From NCBI RefSeq assembly GCF_000186865.1, contig NW_008705562.1, positions 2,518,175-2,578,617 on the forward strand: DNA of 60,443 nucleotides, written 5' to 3'. The stretch's first letter is position 1; each line of letters starts with the position of its first letter. Under the pieces are notes generated by a model that saw nothing but the letters and a program-made list of their open reading frames with translations, was not told where the DNA came from and searched no databases. This document shows positions 42,901-51,669 of this stretch, one piece after another. Both the position numbers and the translations under genes were made by a program. This DNA comes from Aureococcus anophagefferens. Taxonomy: Eukaryota > Sar > Pelagophyceae > Pelagomonadales > Pelagomonadaceae.

Positions 42901-45706
42901 CTAGTGGTCCTCCGGCGGCGCCTCGTCGGCCGGCGGCGCCTCGGCGCCGTCGTCCACCGCCGCCTCGACGGCCGCCTCGACCGGCGCGTCGAGCTTCGCC
43001 CGGAGCGCGGCCTCGAGGCTCGCGAGCGCCGCCGCCGCGGGCGTCTGGGCCATGGGCCGCAGCAGCAGCTCCGGCAGGCGACCCTCGTATGCGGCCGTCG
43101 CGACGGCGTCGAGGTGCGCGAGGAAGGCGTGGTCCGGCACCGCGAGGGCCTTGGCGACGTTGCGGAGGTAGTTGACGTCGGCCTTGAGCTGGCGGAAGCC
43201 GTTCGCGTCGACGCGGCCGACGCGGAGGAGCTCCTCGGCCAGCGCACCGGCCGTGGCCTTGACGAGGCGGTGGAGCCACTCGGAGCAGAAGCGCGCGGCC
43301 GCGTCCGCGTCCTCGGGCGGCGCGGAGCTCTCCGCGAGCGCGTCGCCGCCGAGGTGCGCGCCCGCGAGTGGCTCGCCCGCCGCGAGGGCCCGCAGCCCGA
43401 GCCGGTCGGCGTCCAGCACGTCGCCGATGCGCTCCCACTCGCGCACGTCCGTCAGGCGGCCGCCCGCGTCGACGTGGACCGCGGCCGCATCCGCGACGGC
43501 CGGCGACTCGAGGAACGGCTCGAGGTGGCGGAGCGCGCCCATGAGGTGCTCGCCGACGACCGTCGCGTAGTCGCTCGGCGCCGGGTCCGCGTCGTCGTTT
43601 CCCGCCCAGACCGCGGCGCGGCAGTAGTAGGGCGCCGCCTTGTCCTTGAGCGCGTCGCCGCCGAGACGCGTCGCCGACACGCGGCGCAGCGCGGACCGCA
43701 CGGGCGCGAAGGCGCACTCGAAGGCGAGCGCCGACGCCTCCGCCGCGAGGTCGTCGAGCGCGCGGTCCACGGCGACGCGGTCCAGCGGCGACGCCTCCGC
43801 GCGGCGCCGCCGCGCGTGCGCCGCCTTGGCCGGCGCGGCGACCGCGCGCCGCGCGAGCGGCGGCACGCGCGCGAGGCCCTCGTCCTCGGAAAAGGCCGCG
43901 TCGCGCCCGCGGCCCGCATCGGCCGCGACGTCGCTGCGCCAGAGCGCGAAGGTCCGGTTCGCGACCGCGAGCCACTCGCGCGACGCGCGCTCGGCCAGCC
44001 CGGCGAGCTCCAGCGCGACGAACGCGCGCCGCGCGTAGGCCCAGCAGTCCGCGAGGAGCGACGCGTCGCGCGGCAGGCCGTTCGCCTAAATGTCCGCATC
44101 TCCGAAACCGCGGCCGACCATCGATGGCGGAGCGGTCCTTGTGACGCGCGCGTCCGCTTTCGCCGCCGCGGACGGGGCCGGGGGAGGGAGAGGCTCTCCC
44201 CGGCGTTGGTCCCGGCGGCGTCTCTCTCAAAACGCAAAAACAAGGACGCGGCCGTCGCGCGAGGACGAGGTGGCCCCGGAGGTCGCCGAAGACCGCGGCG
44301 AGCGCGAGCGCGGCGTCGCGCGTCGCGTCGCGCACGGCCGCGGCGCAGCCCGCGCCGTCCAAGCCGCCCGTGAGCGCCGCGCAGCGGCCCAGGGCCGCCC
44401 GGCAGTCGTCCGCGAGCGCCGCGTCGAGCAGCTTCCGCGCGCGGTCGAGCGCGGCCTCGAACGCGGCCGCCGGGAGCAGGCCGTCGGCGGGGAGCGCGTC
44501 GAGCGCCGCGCGGCAGTCCGCGGCCCCGACGGCGACGGCCGCGGCGAAGCGCCGCCGCTCGAGGGCGCCGTAGCGCGTCGCGCCGTCGCTGCCCATCTCG
44601 CCGAAGCCCGCGAAGGGCGCGCCGCCGACGGCGAACGCGACGTCCCCGAGTAGGGGCGACTGCGCCGGCAGGCCCAGCGTTTGCTCCAAGTTTTCGAGGA
44701 AGACGCCGCAGGCCGCGTGGGCCGCCGCGCAGTCCTCGAGGCCGCCGGGCCCGCGGTCCGCGGCCGCGTCCAGCTTCCCGCGGAACGACTCCGCGAGCGG
44801 TTTGAGCGTCTCCGCGGCGACGAGCGCCGCGACGCCCGGCGCGTGCGCCTCCCCAAAGGCCGCGCCCGCCGCGGCCTTCTCCGCCTCGAGGTCCCGCAGC
44901 AGGTCGTCGAGGAACGCGCCGAGCCACGGCGCGAGGTCGAGGCCCGCGTCGTCGGCCGCGGTCCGCGCGAACCACCGCTTCCGCGCCGCGCCGGGCCTAG
45001 CGGCCGCGTAGTCGCGCCGCAACGCCTCCCCGAGGCCCAGGCGCTCGTAGAGCGCCACGAGCGGCCGCAGCGCCTCGCCGGAGACGTCCGGCGCGGCGAG
45101 CGCCGCGGCGACGCGCGGCCGCAGCGCGTGCTCGAAGTCGTCCCGCAAGCCGTCGAGGGTCGACCGCCGGTCGTCGGCGTCGGGCAGCTTGCGCAGGATG
45201 CGCTCGCTGTCGCCCATGGTCGCGAGCTGGGCCGCGACGTCGCCCGCGGCCGCGTCCCAGGGCTCGCGCGCCTCGGCGCCGCGGTTTAGGAACGCGTCGA
45301 GCGACGCCGCGGCGCGGCGCGCGGCGGCCTGCCAGGACGCGGCCTCGCGCAGCGTCGCGCCGACGGCCTCGAGGTGCGTCTTGAGGCGGTCGAGCTCGTC
45401 GAGCGTCCGCACCTCGCGGCCGCCGCGCGACGCGCCGTCGACGCGGCGCTGCACGGCCGCGAGCTCCTCGTCGACGGCCGCGAGCGCGCGCGACACGCTC
45501 CCGACGTCGCCGAGCGCGCGCGGCGCCGCCTCGATGAGCTCCTCCATGTGGCCCTCGAGCTCGTCGTTGAGGTCCGCGGCCATGATCTGCAGCTTCATGG
45601 ACACGCTCGAGATCTTCGCGTCGACGCTCGCCCCGTCCGCCGACGCCTCGCTGAGCACGCCGTTCACCCAGGCCGTCACGTCCTGCTCCTCCTCGAGGTC
45701 CTCCAT
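42901..45706 (-). CDS. COG7: COG7, conserved oligomeric Golgi complex subunit 7 (two exons)
   Basis: Exon 1 runs from ATG 45706 (MEDLEEEQDVTAWVNGVL) to about 44267, and exon 2 from 44085 to 42901. The N-terminus matches COG7: WVN..L...., then SVDAKISSVSMKLQIMAADLNDELEGHMEELIEAAPRAL, and long helical repeats throughout (roughly 870 aa). The intron of about 175-181 nt ends TTTAG|GCGAAC. The donor is ambiguous: GT at 44266 gives RGHL|ANGL, or GC at 44260 gives RGHLVL|ANGL; both keep frame. Role: Golgi tethering complex for intra-Golgi retrograde vesicles. The C-terminus is Pro/Glu/Ala-rich. Confidence 0.82.
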
Positions 45707-45940
45707 CGCTCTTTTTCGGTTGTGTGCGTGCGGTCTGTGTGCGGCGCCGTGCGGCCTGCGCGCGCCGCACCCTCCGCGGCGAGCGCCGTAATGTTTGCCC
45801 TTCAACGAGGCCTTCAACGAGCCCCGCGCCCAAGGAGCCTTAAAAGGAGCCCGCGCTCAACCCGCGCCCCGATGGACCGTCGCTCGCGGCGGCTTAAAAG
45901 GCCGCGGGGATGCGCCGGGACGCGCCCTCCGCGCCGCTTC

Positions 45941-47410
45941 CTACTCGAGGTAGTCCTGCGTCGTGATCGCGGTCTCGATGAACGCGCCGACCGCGTCGAG
46001 GTCGCCGCCGGCGAAGAGGGCCTCGAGCTCGCACTTGGAGCCGAGGTCGAGCTGGCGCCGGAGCTCGCGCTGCCAGGCGGGCTTCGTCGCGACCCAGGGG
46101 TGGGCGAGGAGGCCCTCCGCGCGGCGGCGGTCGCGGTCCGTGAGCGGCTGGCGGCAGCTCGCGGGGAGCTCGAGGCGGTCGACCTGGCTCGACCGCAGGC
46201 CGATCCACTTCACGTCCACCGTGTAGCGCACGGCCTCGAGGCCGAGGCGCGCGGAGCCGACCTTGTAGCAGAGGAGCACGCCGACGCCCCACGAGTTCCA
46301 GTCCACCAGGCCGTAGACGGGCACGTCGAGGGACCCGCGGAGCTTGTGGACGAGGGCGCGCGTCGCGATGTCGGGCACGCCCATGCCCGTGACGAGGACG
46401 CAGGGGTAGCGCTCGAAGAAGCGGTCCTCGACGAGGCGCCGGAAGATGCCGTCCTTCTCGACGACGACGACGCACCGCGCGTCCGACTCGACCTCGCGCG
46501 CCCCGTCGCTCATCCAGTCGTGCTGGATCATCTGCGTCGTCTCGAAGGCGCTCGTCCACGGGCCCCTGCGAGGGGCGCGAAAAATTTCGGTTCCGCGCCC
46601 GGAACCGACGGCCTCGCGCGGGACGCGGCCGCGCGCCCGGCCGTGCGCCACCGGAGCCGCCCCGCGCAGCAGCCCCGCGCGGACGTCGTGATGCCGAGCG
46701 CGAAGCGCGGGCAGTCGAAGATCGTCGCCGCGTCGGCCACGGACCTGCGCGCGAGCGGAATCGACGAGCGCTCGCGGACGCGGACGCGCGAGCGGTCGTC
46801 GCGATTCCACCGGTCCGGACGCGGCCGCGCGAGCGCTCGTCGCGATTCCGCCGGTCCGGACGCGGTCGTCGGACTCGTTGCACTCGCCCTGCGTGCGCCA
46901 CGGCGAGTCCTCGCCGCCCTTGTGGAGGTAGTAGAGCTCGCGCTGCGTCGCGGACTTGCCGCTCTTGCGGAGCTCGAGGCAGAACGAGATCGCGCAGAGC
47001 AGGCCCGCGTAGCCGCGCTTGCCGGGGCCGTCCATCTTCTTGGCCACCTGCTTCGAGCCGAGGCCCACGGCGTCGCCGCCGTCGTCGCCCTCGGCGAGGA
47101 GGAGTTCGATGTTCGAGCTGTCCCGGCGCTTGCCTGCGTGGGCGCGTAGGTCATAGGTTCGTAGGCTCCGGACGAGGCTACGTAGGCGCGTAGGCACCTA
47201 CGGAGCGACACTGGACGCCGTTTGTGCACAGTAGATGGTGGGCCAGCCGCCGCTCTTCTTCGCCCGCAGGAAGCCGGCCACCCAGGCTTCGATCGTTGCC
47301 ACGGGCACCATCGTCGGCGGCGCGCGCTTCGGCGCCGCGTTCGGCGCGTTGGATGGTGCCATAACGTTGGAGGCGTCGTGCAATGGGTCGCCTTCGTTCG
47401 GTCGAGCCAT
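45941..47410 (-). CDS. SPO11: SPO11, meiotic topoisomerase VI-A-like protein (four exons)
   Basis: Exons 47410-47212, 47133-46875, 46744-46610 and 46565-45941 join to exactly 406 codons, 405 aa, close to the usual SPO11 size. TQRELYY (Tyr134/135) is the catalytic 5Y-CAP motif. The junction ECNES|VADAATIFDCPRFALGITTSARG reproduces the conserved VVD-I----C-L---R--L-I--S-KG block. VVVEKDGIFRRL carries the Toprim Glu. VYGLVDWNSWGVGVL occupies the position of the usual DxDP-G. Introns are 78, 130 and 44 nt. Expected role: programmed double-strand breaks in meiosis, implying a sexual cycle. Starts 174 bp from RAD1, head to head. Splice sites were inferred by frame and family resemblance. Confidence 0.85.
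46745..46874 (-). repeat. SPO11 intron 2 built of internal direct and inverted repeats
   Basis: The 130-nt intron carries two copies of a unit of about 42 bp (coding strand GCGTCCGGACCGGYGGAATC...) and a further inverted partial copy near its 3' end. The edges read GTCCGACG (donor) and GTCCGTGG (just after the acceptor), an eroded 8-bp duplication (6 of 8), so it may be another introner family. Confidence 0.6.
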
Positions 47411-47584
47411 CGTGCTTCGCATGCTTCGCCGAAGAATTACCACAGGAAGGCAGCTCGCGCGCGCGCCGCCGCCGCCGCCGCCACGCCGCGCCGCGCCGCC
47501 CACCGCGCCGCCCGCTCGACGTCGCCGCCCGCTCGCCGCGCCGCCCACCGCTCGCCCGCCGCCGCGCCGCCGCCACCCACGAGG
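47411..47584. promoter_or_regulatory. 174-bp divergent promoter between SPO11 and RAD1
   Basis: The only DNA between the two ATGs. It is extremely C/G-rich with CGCC/GCCG runs. I see no TATA box. An ATG-free stretch on the RAD1 side reads CGCCGCC repeatedly. Confidence 0.6.
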
Positions 47585-48741
47585 ATGTCGTGCTTCAGCG
47601 CGCGCCTCGACAGCGCGGCGCTCGTGACGTCGCTCATCGAGTGCCTCATCGAAGAGAAGCGGAGCGAGGTCGTGGCGCACATCGCCATCGACGCCGCGGG
47701 CCTCGAGCTTCACGTCGTTGGTCGTTCAAAGTCCACGCACGCGACGCTGACGCTGCCCGTGTCGTGCTTCGCGGCCTTCGACTGCGTCGACGAGACCGGC
47801 GCGCCGTTCGTGCGCGGCGGCGACCAGGAGCCGATTGCGTTCTCCGTCGACGTGCGCGCGCTCGTCGAGTGCCTCAAGCTCTTCGGCGCGGCCGGCGCGG
47901 ACCTCGAGGTGAGCCTGAGCTACGCGCCGGCGACGGAGGTCTTCAAGCTGACGCTCGAGGAGCCCGGCGCGTTCACGTCCTGCGACGTGCACGTGCTCGA
48001 GGACTCGAACGACCTCGAGGGCGCGACGGACATGGCGGGCGCGTTCCGCGACGCGCCGACGGCGGCCAAGACGCTCGCGACGTCGGCGACGCTCCGCGAC
48101 GTCGTCGCCGACTTCGACGAGTCCGCCGTGGGCTCGTCGACGATCAAGGTCTCCGTGTCGCGGCGGGCGCCGCACTTCCCAGGGCAGGAAAAGAGAGCGA
48201 AATTCCCAACTTCAAAGGCTCCGATCTCGGTCGTTTTCCACTCGTTTCGGCTGATTTTTGGACGAGCGATCATCTCTCGGAATGGTCTCGAAGCATGGAT
48301 GCTTTTTCCGGAACGCGCGCGCGCGGAACACTCATGTTGAAGAGAACTTGAATCACCCTTTTCCTGCCCAGGCACTTCCGCCTCGCCGCGTCCGGCTCCG
48401 TGGGCTGCGTCCAGATCGACGTGCCCCGCGACGCCTTCGTCGTCTTCGAGGCGCCGGAGGAGACGCGCAGCTGGACCTACCAGACCCAGGCCTTCCTCCA
48501 CGGCATGAAGGCGCTCCCGCACTCGCACGAGACCTACGTCCGCGTCAACGACCACGGCATGCTGCTCGTGCAGCACATGGTCGCCAACGACCGCGGCGCG
48601 GGCGACAACATGTACCTCGAGTACCTCTGCTGCTCCGACACGGACGACCACCTCCCCGACGCGCCGCCGCCGGGCGAGCGGCCCGCGGACGCGTCCCAGG
48701 CCGCCGCGACCTTCGCCACGATGGCGTCGCCGGCCTTCTGA
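47585..48741 (+). CDS. RAD1: RAD1, subunit of the 9-1-1 DNA-damage checkpoint clamp (two exons)
   Basis: Exon 1 is 47585-48171, exon 2 is 48372-48741; together 318 aa (human about 280). The PCNA-like fold is recognisable: MSCFSARLDSAALVTSLIECL start, AHIAIDAAGLEL, a central linker, and after the junction PHFRLAASGSVGCVQIDVPRD, which matches the FRLSTFGNAGSSHLDYP element of RAD1, then YVRVNDHGMLLVQHMV...YLEYLCCSD. The intron is a 192-bp transposon plus one 8-bp duplication, requiring a GC-AG splice for exact removal. Role: ring with RAD9 and HUS1 that activates ATR signalling. Confidence 0.9.
48180..48371 (+). mobile_element. introner-like intron in RAD1, family B copy 3
   Basis: 192 bp, same length as the copy at 10878-11069 and strongly similar throughout. 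Ends are CAGGGCAGGAAAAGAG and CCCTTTTCCTGCCCAG (inverted repeats). Flanked by perfect 8-bp repeats GCACTTCC (48172-48179 and 48372-48379). The first family-independent GT inside lies about 50 nt in and would break RAD1, so the GC of the duplication is the likely donor. Confidence 0.93.
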
Positions 48742-49114
48742 TGGTTTCGGGAGGGTCGTGTTGTAAGTTGTGTTTCGCTTCGAATTTTCTCTCTTTTGCG
48801 CCTCGCTTGTGTGGCGGCGCACCGGCCGCCCTCTCGGCCGCCCTTCAACACAGAACAGAGCCGTGCACAGTGGTCAATGAAGCCAGACGCTTTGGCCGAA
48901 TCCAAACTCGGAGCGAGCGCGCCAATCGCTGTGGCGCCGTCGATTTGACCGCCTCCCAACGACGTGCTGCGCCGCAGGCCTCGGACACCGTCGTCGAGCC
49001 CTACAACGCGACCCTCACGGCACCAGCTCGTGAAAACGGGACCAGTGCTTCTCCCTCTAAAAACGAGGCGTTGTACGACATCTGCTTCCGCTCGTGTCCG
49101 CAGCCTCAGGCAGC
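48742..49114. other. 373-bp intergenic region with no recognised feature
   Basis: It lies between the RAD1 stop and the next ATG on the same strand. AT content is higher near 48760-48800 (TTTCGCTTCGAATTTTCTCT), as expected for a 3' UTR. No gene, repeat or RNA was recognised. Confidence 0.5.
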
Positions 49115-50917
49115 ATGCTCAGTCTCCAGTGGTGTCCCGGGACAACCCGCGAGAACGTCAGCCCGGTCAAAAAGAAGCGCACGGGCACGCCGAGCCCGTC
49201 CATCAGCCCATCCCCAAATATCCTCGCGCCGCCGCCCGCTTCCGCGCCGCCCGCCGCTTCCGCGCCGCCGGCCGCGCCCACGCCCACGTCCCCGCCCGCG
49301 TCGCCGGCCGCGCCGAAGAGCGCGTCGAGCGACGGGGAGACCTGGTTCTTCAACTGCCGCTGCGGCGAGAAGGGCTGGGGCCTCGACGACGGGACCGCGC
49401 AGTGGCAGTGCGAGAAGTGCCACTCGTGGCAGCACGAGCGGTGCGTGTCCATCGGCGGCGGCGGCGTGCCGTCGCCCTACCTCTGCCACGAGTGCGCGCC
49501 CGTCGCGGCGCCCAAGTGCGTCCTCGCGCGGGCGGCCGCGCGGCCGCTCGAGCCCGAGAAGTCGCAGTACGAGATCGAGCGCGACGAGCGCATCAAGCGG
49601 AACGCGGACTTCCTCGCGAGCCTGGGCCTCGGCGGCGGCCTCGCGCCCACGGAGGAGAAGAAGAAGGTCAAGAAGCCCGCGGTGAAGAAGCGCAAGGCCG
49701 AGCCGCGCGAGCCCGCGCGGAAGAGCTCGCGCGTCCGCGGCGAGGCGGCCAAGGACTACGTCGCCGAGGACGGCGGCGGCGACGACGGCGGCGAGGCGGC
49801 GGCCTGGACGCCCCGCGCGGCGCGCGCGCCCCGGGGCAAGCGCCTGCCCGCCGCGGCCGTCGCGGAGCTCGAGCGCCAGTGCGGCGAGGTCCGGTCGCTG
49901 ACCGCGGCGGAGCGCGCGGCGGCCGGCGTCGCGCGCGCGGGCCTGGCGGAGTACGGCAACGCCGCGGGCCGCGCGCGCGCGTACCTCGCCACCGTCGAGG
50001 GCCTGCGGCGGCCCCGGTGGCTCGAGACGCTCGAGGCGTCGTCGATCCTCGCGGGCAAGTCGCAGTCGAACCGCGACAAGGTCATGGTCGTGCTCGAGAA
50101 GTGCGCCGCGGGCCTCGGCGTCGGCGCCGTCGCCTGGCCCCAGCCCTTCCTCTGCGACGCGGAGCTGCCGATGACGCTCGGCGCCGACGTCGAGATGCTC
50201 AAGTACTGCGGCAAGCGATTGGAGTGCGCGCACGGCGCGGACATCTCCAACGGCTGGGCCTACAGCCACGCCTTCGGCAAGCTCAAGGCCTACCAGACGG
50301 CGCTCCTCGGCGAGGCGGCCTTCGACGCGCCGCCGCTGTCGGAGCTCGACGACGACGCCGTCGAGGCGCTCGTGCCGGACCACATCAAGACCGTCTGCGC
50401 CGCGCGGCCCGTGACGCCCGAGCCCGCGCCGGCGCCGGAGGGCAGCGGCGCCGCGGCGCCCGCGGCGCCCGAGGCCGAGGCCGCGCCCGCGGCGCCCGAG
50501 CCGGAGCCCGCGGCCGCGCCCGAGTCCGAGCGCGCCGCGACGCCCGAGTCCGAGCGCGCCGCGACGCCGCCGCCGGAGCCCATGGACCTCGACGGCGGGA
50601 CGCCCGTCGACCGGCTCAAAGCCATGGAGGAGCGCATCCTCGAGGAGCGCCGCGCCCGCGAGGCGCCCGCGGACGCGCCGCTCCCGGAGCCGGAGGCGCC
50701 GCCCGCGGAGGCGCCGCCCGCGGCGCCCGCCGCGGCGGAGGCGCCCGTCGTCGCCGAGGCGCCCGTCGTCGCCGAGGCGCCCGCGCCGGCCGAGGCCGCC
50801 GCGCCGGCCGCCGAGAAAAAGCAGACGGACCTCCGCTCCTTCTTCGCGCCCAAGCCCAAGAAGCAGCCGGAGCCGAAGAAGCAGCAGACCCTCGACTCGT
50901 TCTTCAAGAAAGCCTAG
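49115..50917 (+). CDS. PHD-finger protein with two C-terminal PCNA-interacting (PIP-box) motifs
   Basis: 600 aa from ATG 49115; seven extra codons upstream start with GTG. A Pro/Ala/Ser-rich N-terminus precedes a PHD-type finger at about 85-140 (FNCRCGEKGWGLDD...WQCEKCHSWQHERCV...YLCHEC). Basic stretches (KKKVKKPAVKKRKAEP) follow. A central globular part (about 300-440) includes LEASSILAGKSQSNRDKVMVV, and then a long Pro/Ala/Glu linker. The extreme C-terminus has QTDLRSFF and QTLDSFFKKA, both matching Q-x-x-hydrophobic-x-x-aromatic-aromatic if the Q is taken one residue earlier in the second. Probably recruited to replication or repair sites on chromatin. Confidence 0.8.
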   Translation: MLSLQWCPGTTRENVSPVKKKRTGTPSPSISPSPNILAPPPASAPPAASAPPAAPTPTSPPASPAAPKSASSDGETWFFNCRCGEKGWGLDDGTAQWQCEKCHSWQHERCVSIGGGGVPSPYLCHECAPVAAPKCVLARAAARPLEPEKSQYEIERDERIKRNADFLASLGLGGGLAPTEEKKKVKKPAVKKRKAEPREPARKSSRVRGEAAKDYVAEDGGGDDGGEAAAWTPRAARAPRGKRLPAAAVAELERQCGEVRSLTAAERAAAGVARAGLAEYGNAAGRARAYLATVEGLRRPRWLETLEASSILAGKSQSNRDKVMVVLEKCAAGLGVGAVAWPQPFLCDAELPMTLGADVEMLKYCGKRLECAHGADISNGWAYSHAFGKLKAYQTALLGEAAFDAPPLSELDDDAVEALVPDHIKTVCAARPVTPEPAPAPEGSGAAAPAAPEAEAAPAAPEPEPAAAPESERAATPESERAATPPPEPMDLDGGTPVDRLKAMEERILEERRAREAPADAPLPEPEAPPAEAPPAAPAAAEAPVVAEAPVVAEAPAPAEAAAPAAEKKQTDLRSFFAPKPKKQPEPKKQQTLDSFFKKA

Positions 50918-51019
50918 AGAACCCCACCCATGTAATCGCAAACCAAGTATATCGTGAAATTCTGCACTTCAACGCCACATGGTGCAGTGGTTGTTGCACT
51001 TGGCAGAGCTCGTTCGAGC

Positions 51020-51661
51020 ATGAAGCTCTTGCAAGCTTGTCTGCTCCTGGCAGCGCCAACAACGCCGCTGCTCATGCTCTCGCAGGCGCCCACGCCTCTG
51101 CTCTTGGTGGACCTCGATGCTCTGCTCGCCGTGGACCTCGAAAGCATCGGAGCCATGAGTTGTGCGGAGCGCGCGGACGTCCTGAGCGACGCGCTGTTCG
51201 TCCACGCGCGGGTGACGTCGACGCGCGACGCGACGACGAGCTTCCACAAGAGCACGGCCGCGGCGCTCGCGACGCTCGACTGCCCGCTGCCGCGCGGCGG
51301 CGCCTACCTCTGCATGGGCCTGCAGACGCAGCCCGACGCCGACTACTTCTGGGCCCGCGCCACGGGCCCCGGCGCGCGGCGCGCGGCGCCGGGCATCGGC
51401 CTCGCGGCCGGCGACGGCTCCGTCGATCTGCGCTGGCTCTCGGACGCCGAGGCCGCGGCGCGCGGCGACCAGCCCCAGACGGGCGACGGCAAGTGGTCCG
51501 AGTGGGTCGAGTACCTCGCCGTCGGCGACGAGGTCGACCTCGTGCCCCGCGACGTCGCCGGCGCTCTCGAGGCCTTCGGCGGCGCGGTGCGCGGCGTCAC
51601 GCGGCGCGAGCGGCCGCCGGGCGCGCAGCCGCTGCTCAAGGGCGCGTGGACGTGGACCTAG
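51020..51661 (+). CDS. protein of unknown function with possible signal peptide
   Basis: 213 aa from ATG 51020 (MKLLQACLLLAAPTTPLLML). The leader is hydrophobic but is followed by another hydrophobic segment (TPLLLVDLDALLAVDL), so a later ATG (MSCAERADV, about 51155) cannot be excluded. The rest contains GGAYLCMGLQTQPDADYFWARAT and ends in LLKGAWTWT. No family recognised. The stop is 8 bp from that of the convergent glutathione synthetase gene. Confidence 0.6.
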   Translation: MKLLQACLLLAAPTTPLLMLSQAPTPLLLVDLDALLAVDLESIGAMSCAERADVLSDALFVHARVTSTRDATTSFHKSTAAALATLDCPLPRGGAYLCMGLQTQPDADYFWARATGPGARRAAPGIGLAAGDGSVDLRWLSDAEAAARGDQPQTGDGKWSEWVEYLAVGDEVDLVPRDVAGALEAFGGAVRGVTRRERPPGAQPLLKGAWTWT

Positions 51662-51669
51662 GACCACCT

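Noticed and set aside
50980..51020. tRNA-like A-box (TGGTGCAGTGG) and B-box (CGTTCGAGCA)
   Set aside because: The two boxes are only about 30 bases apart and no acceptor stem or anticodon arm can be folded around them.
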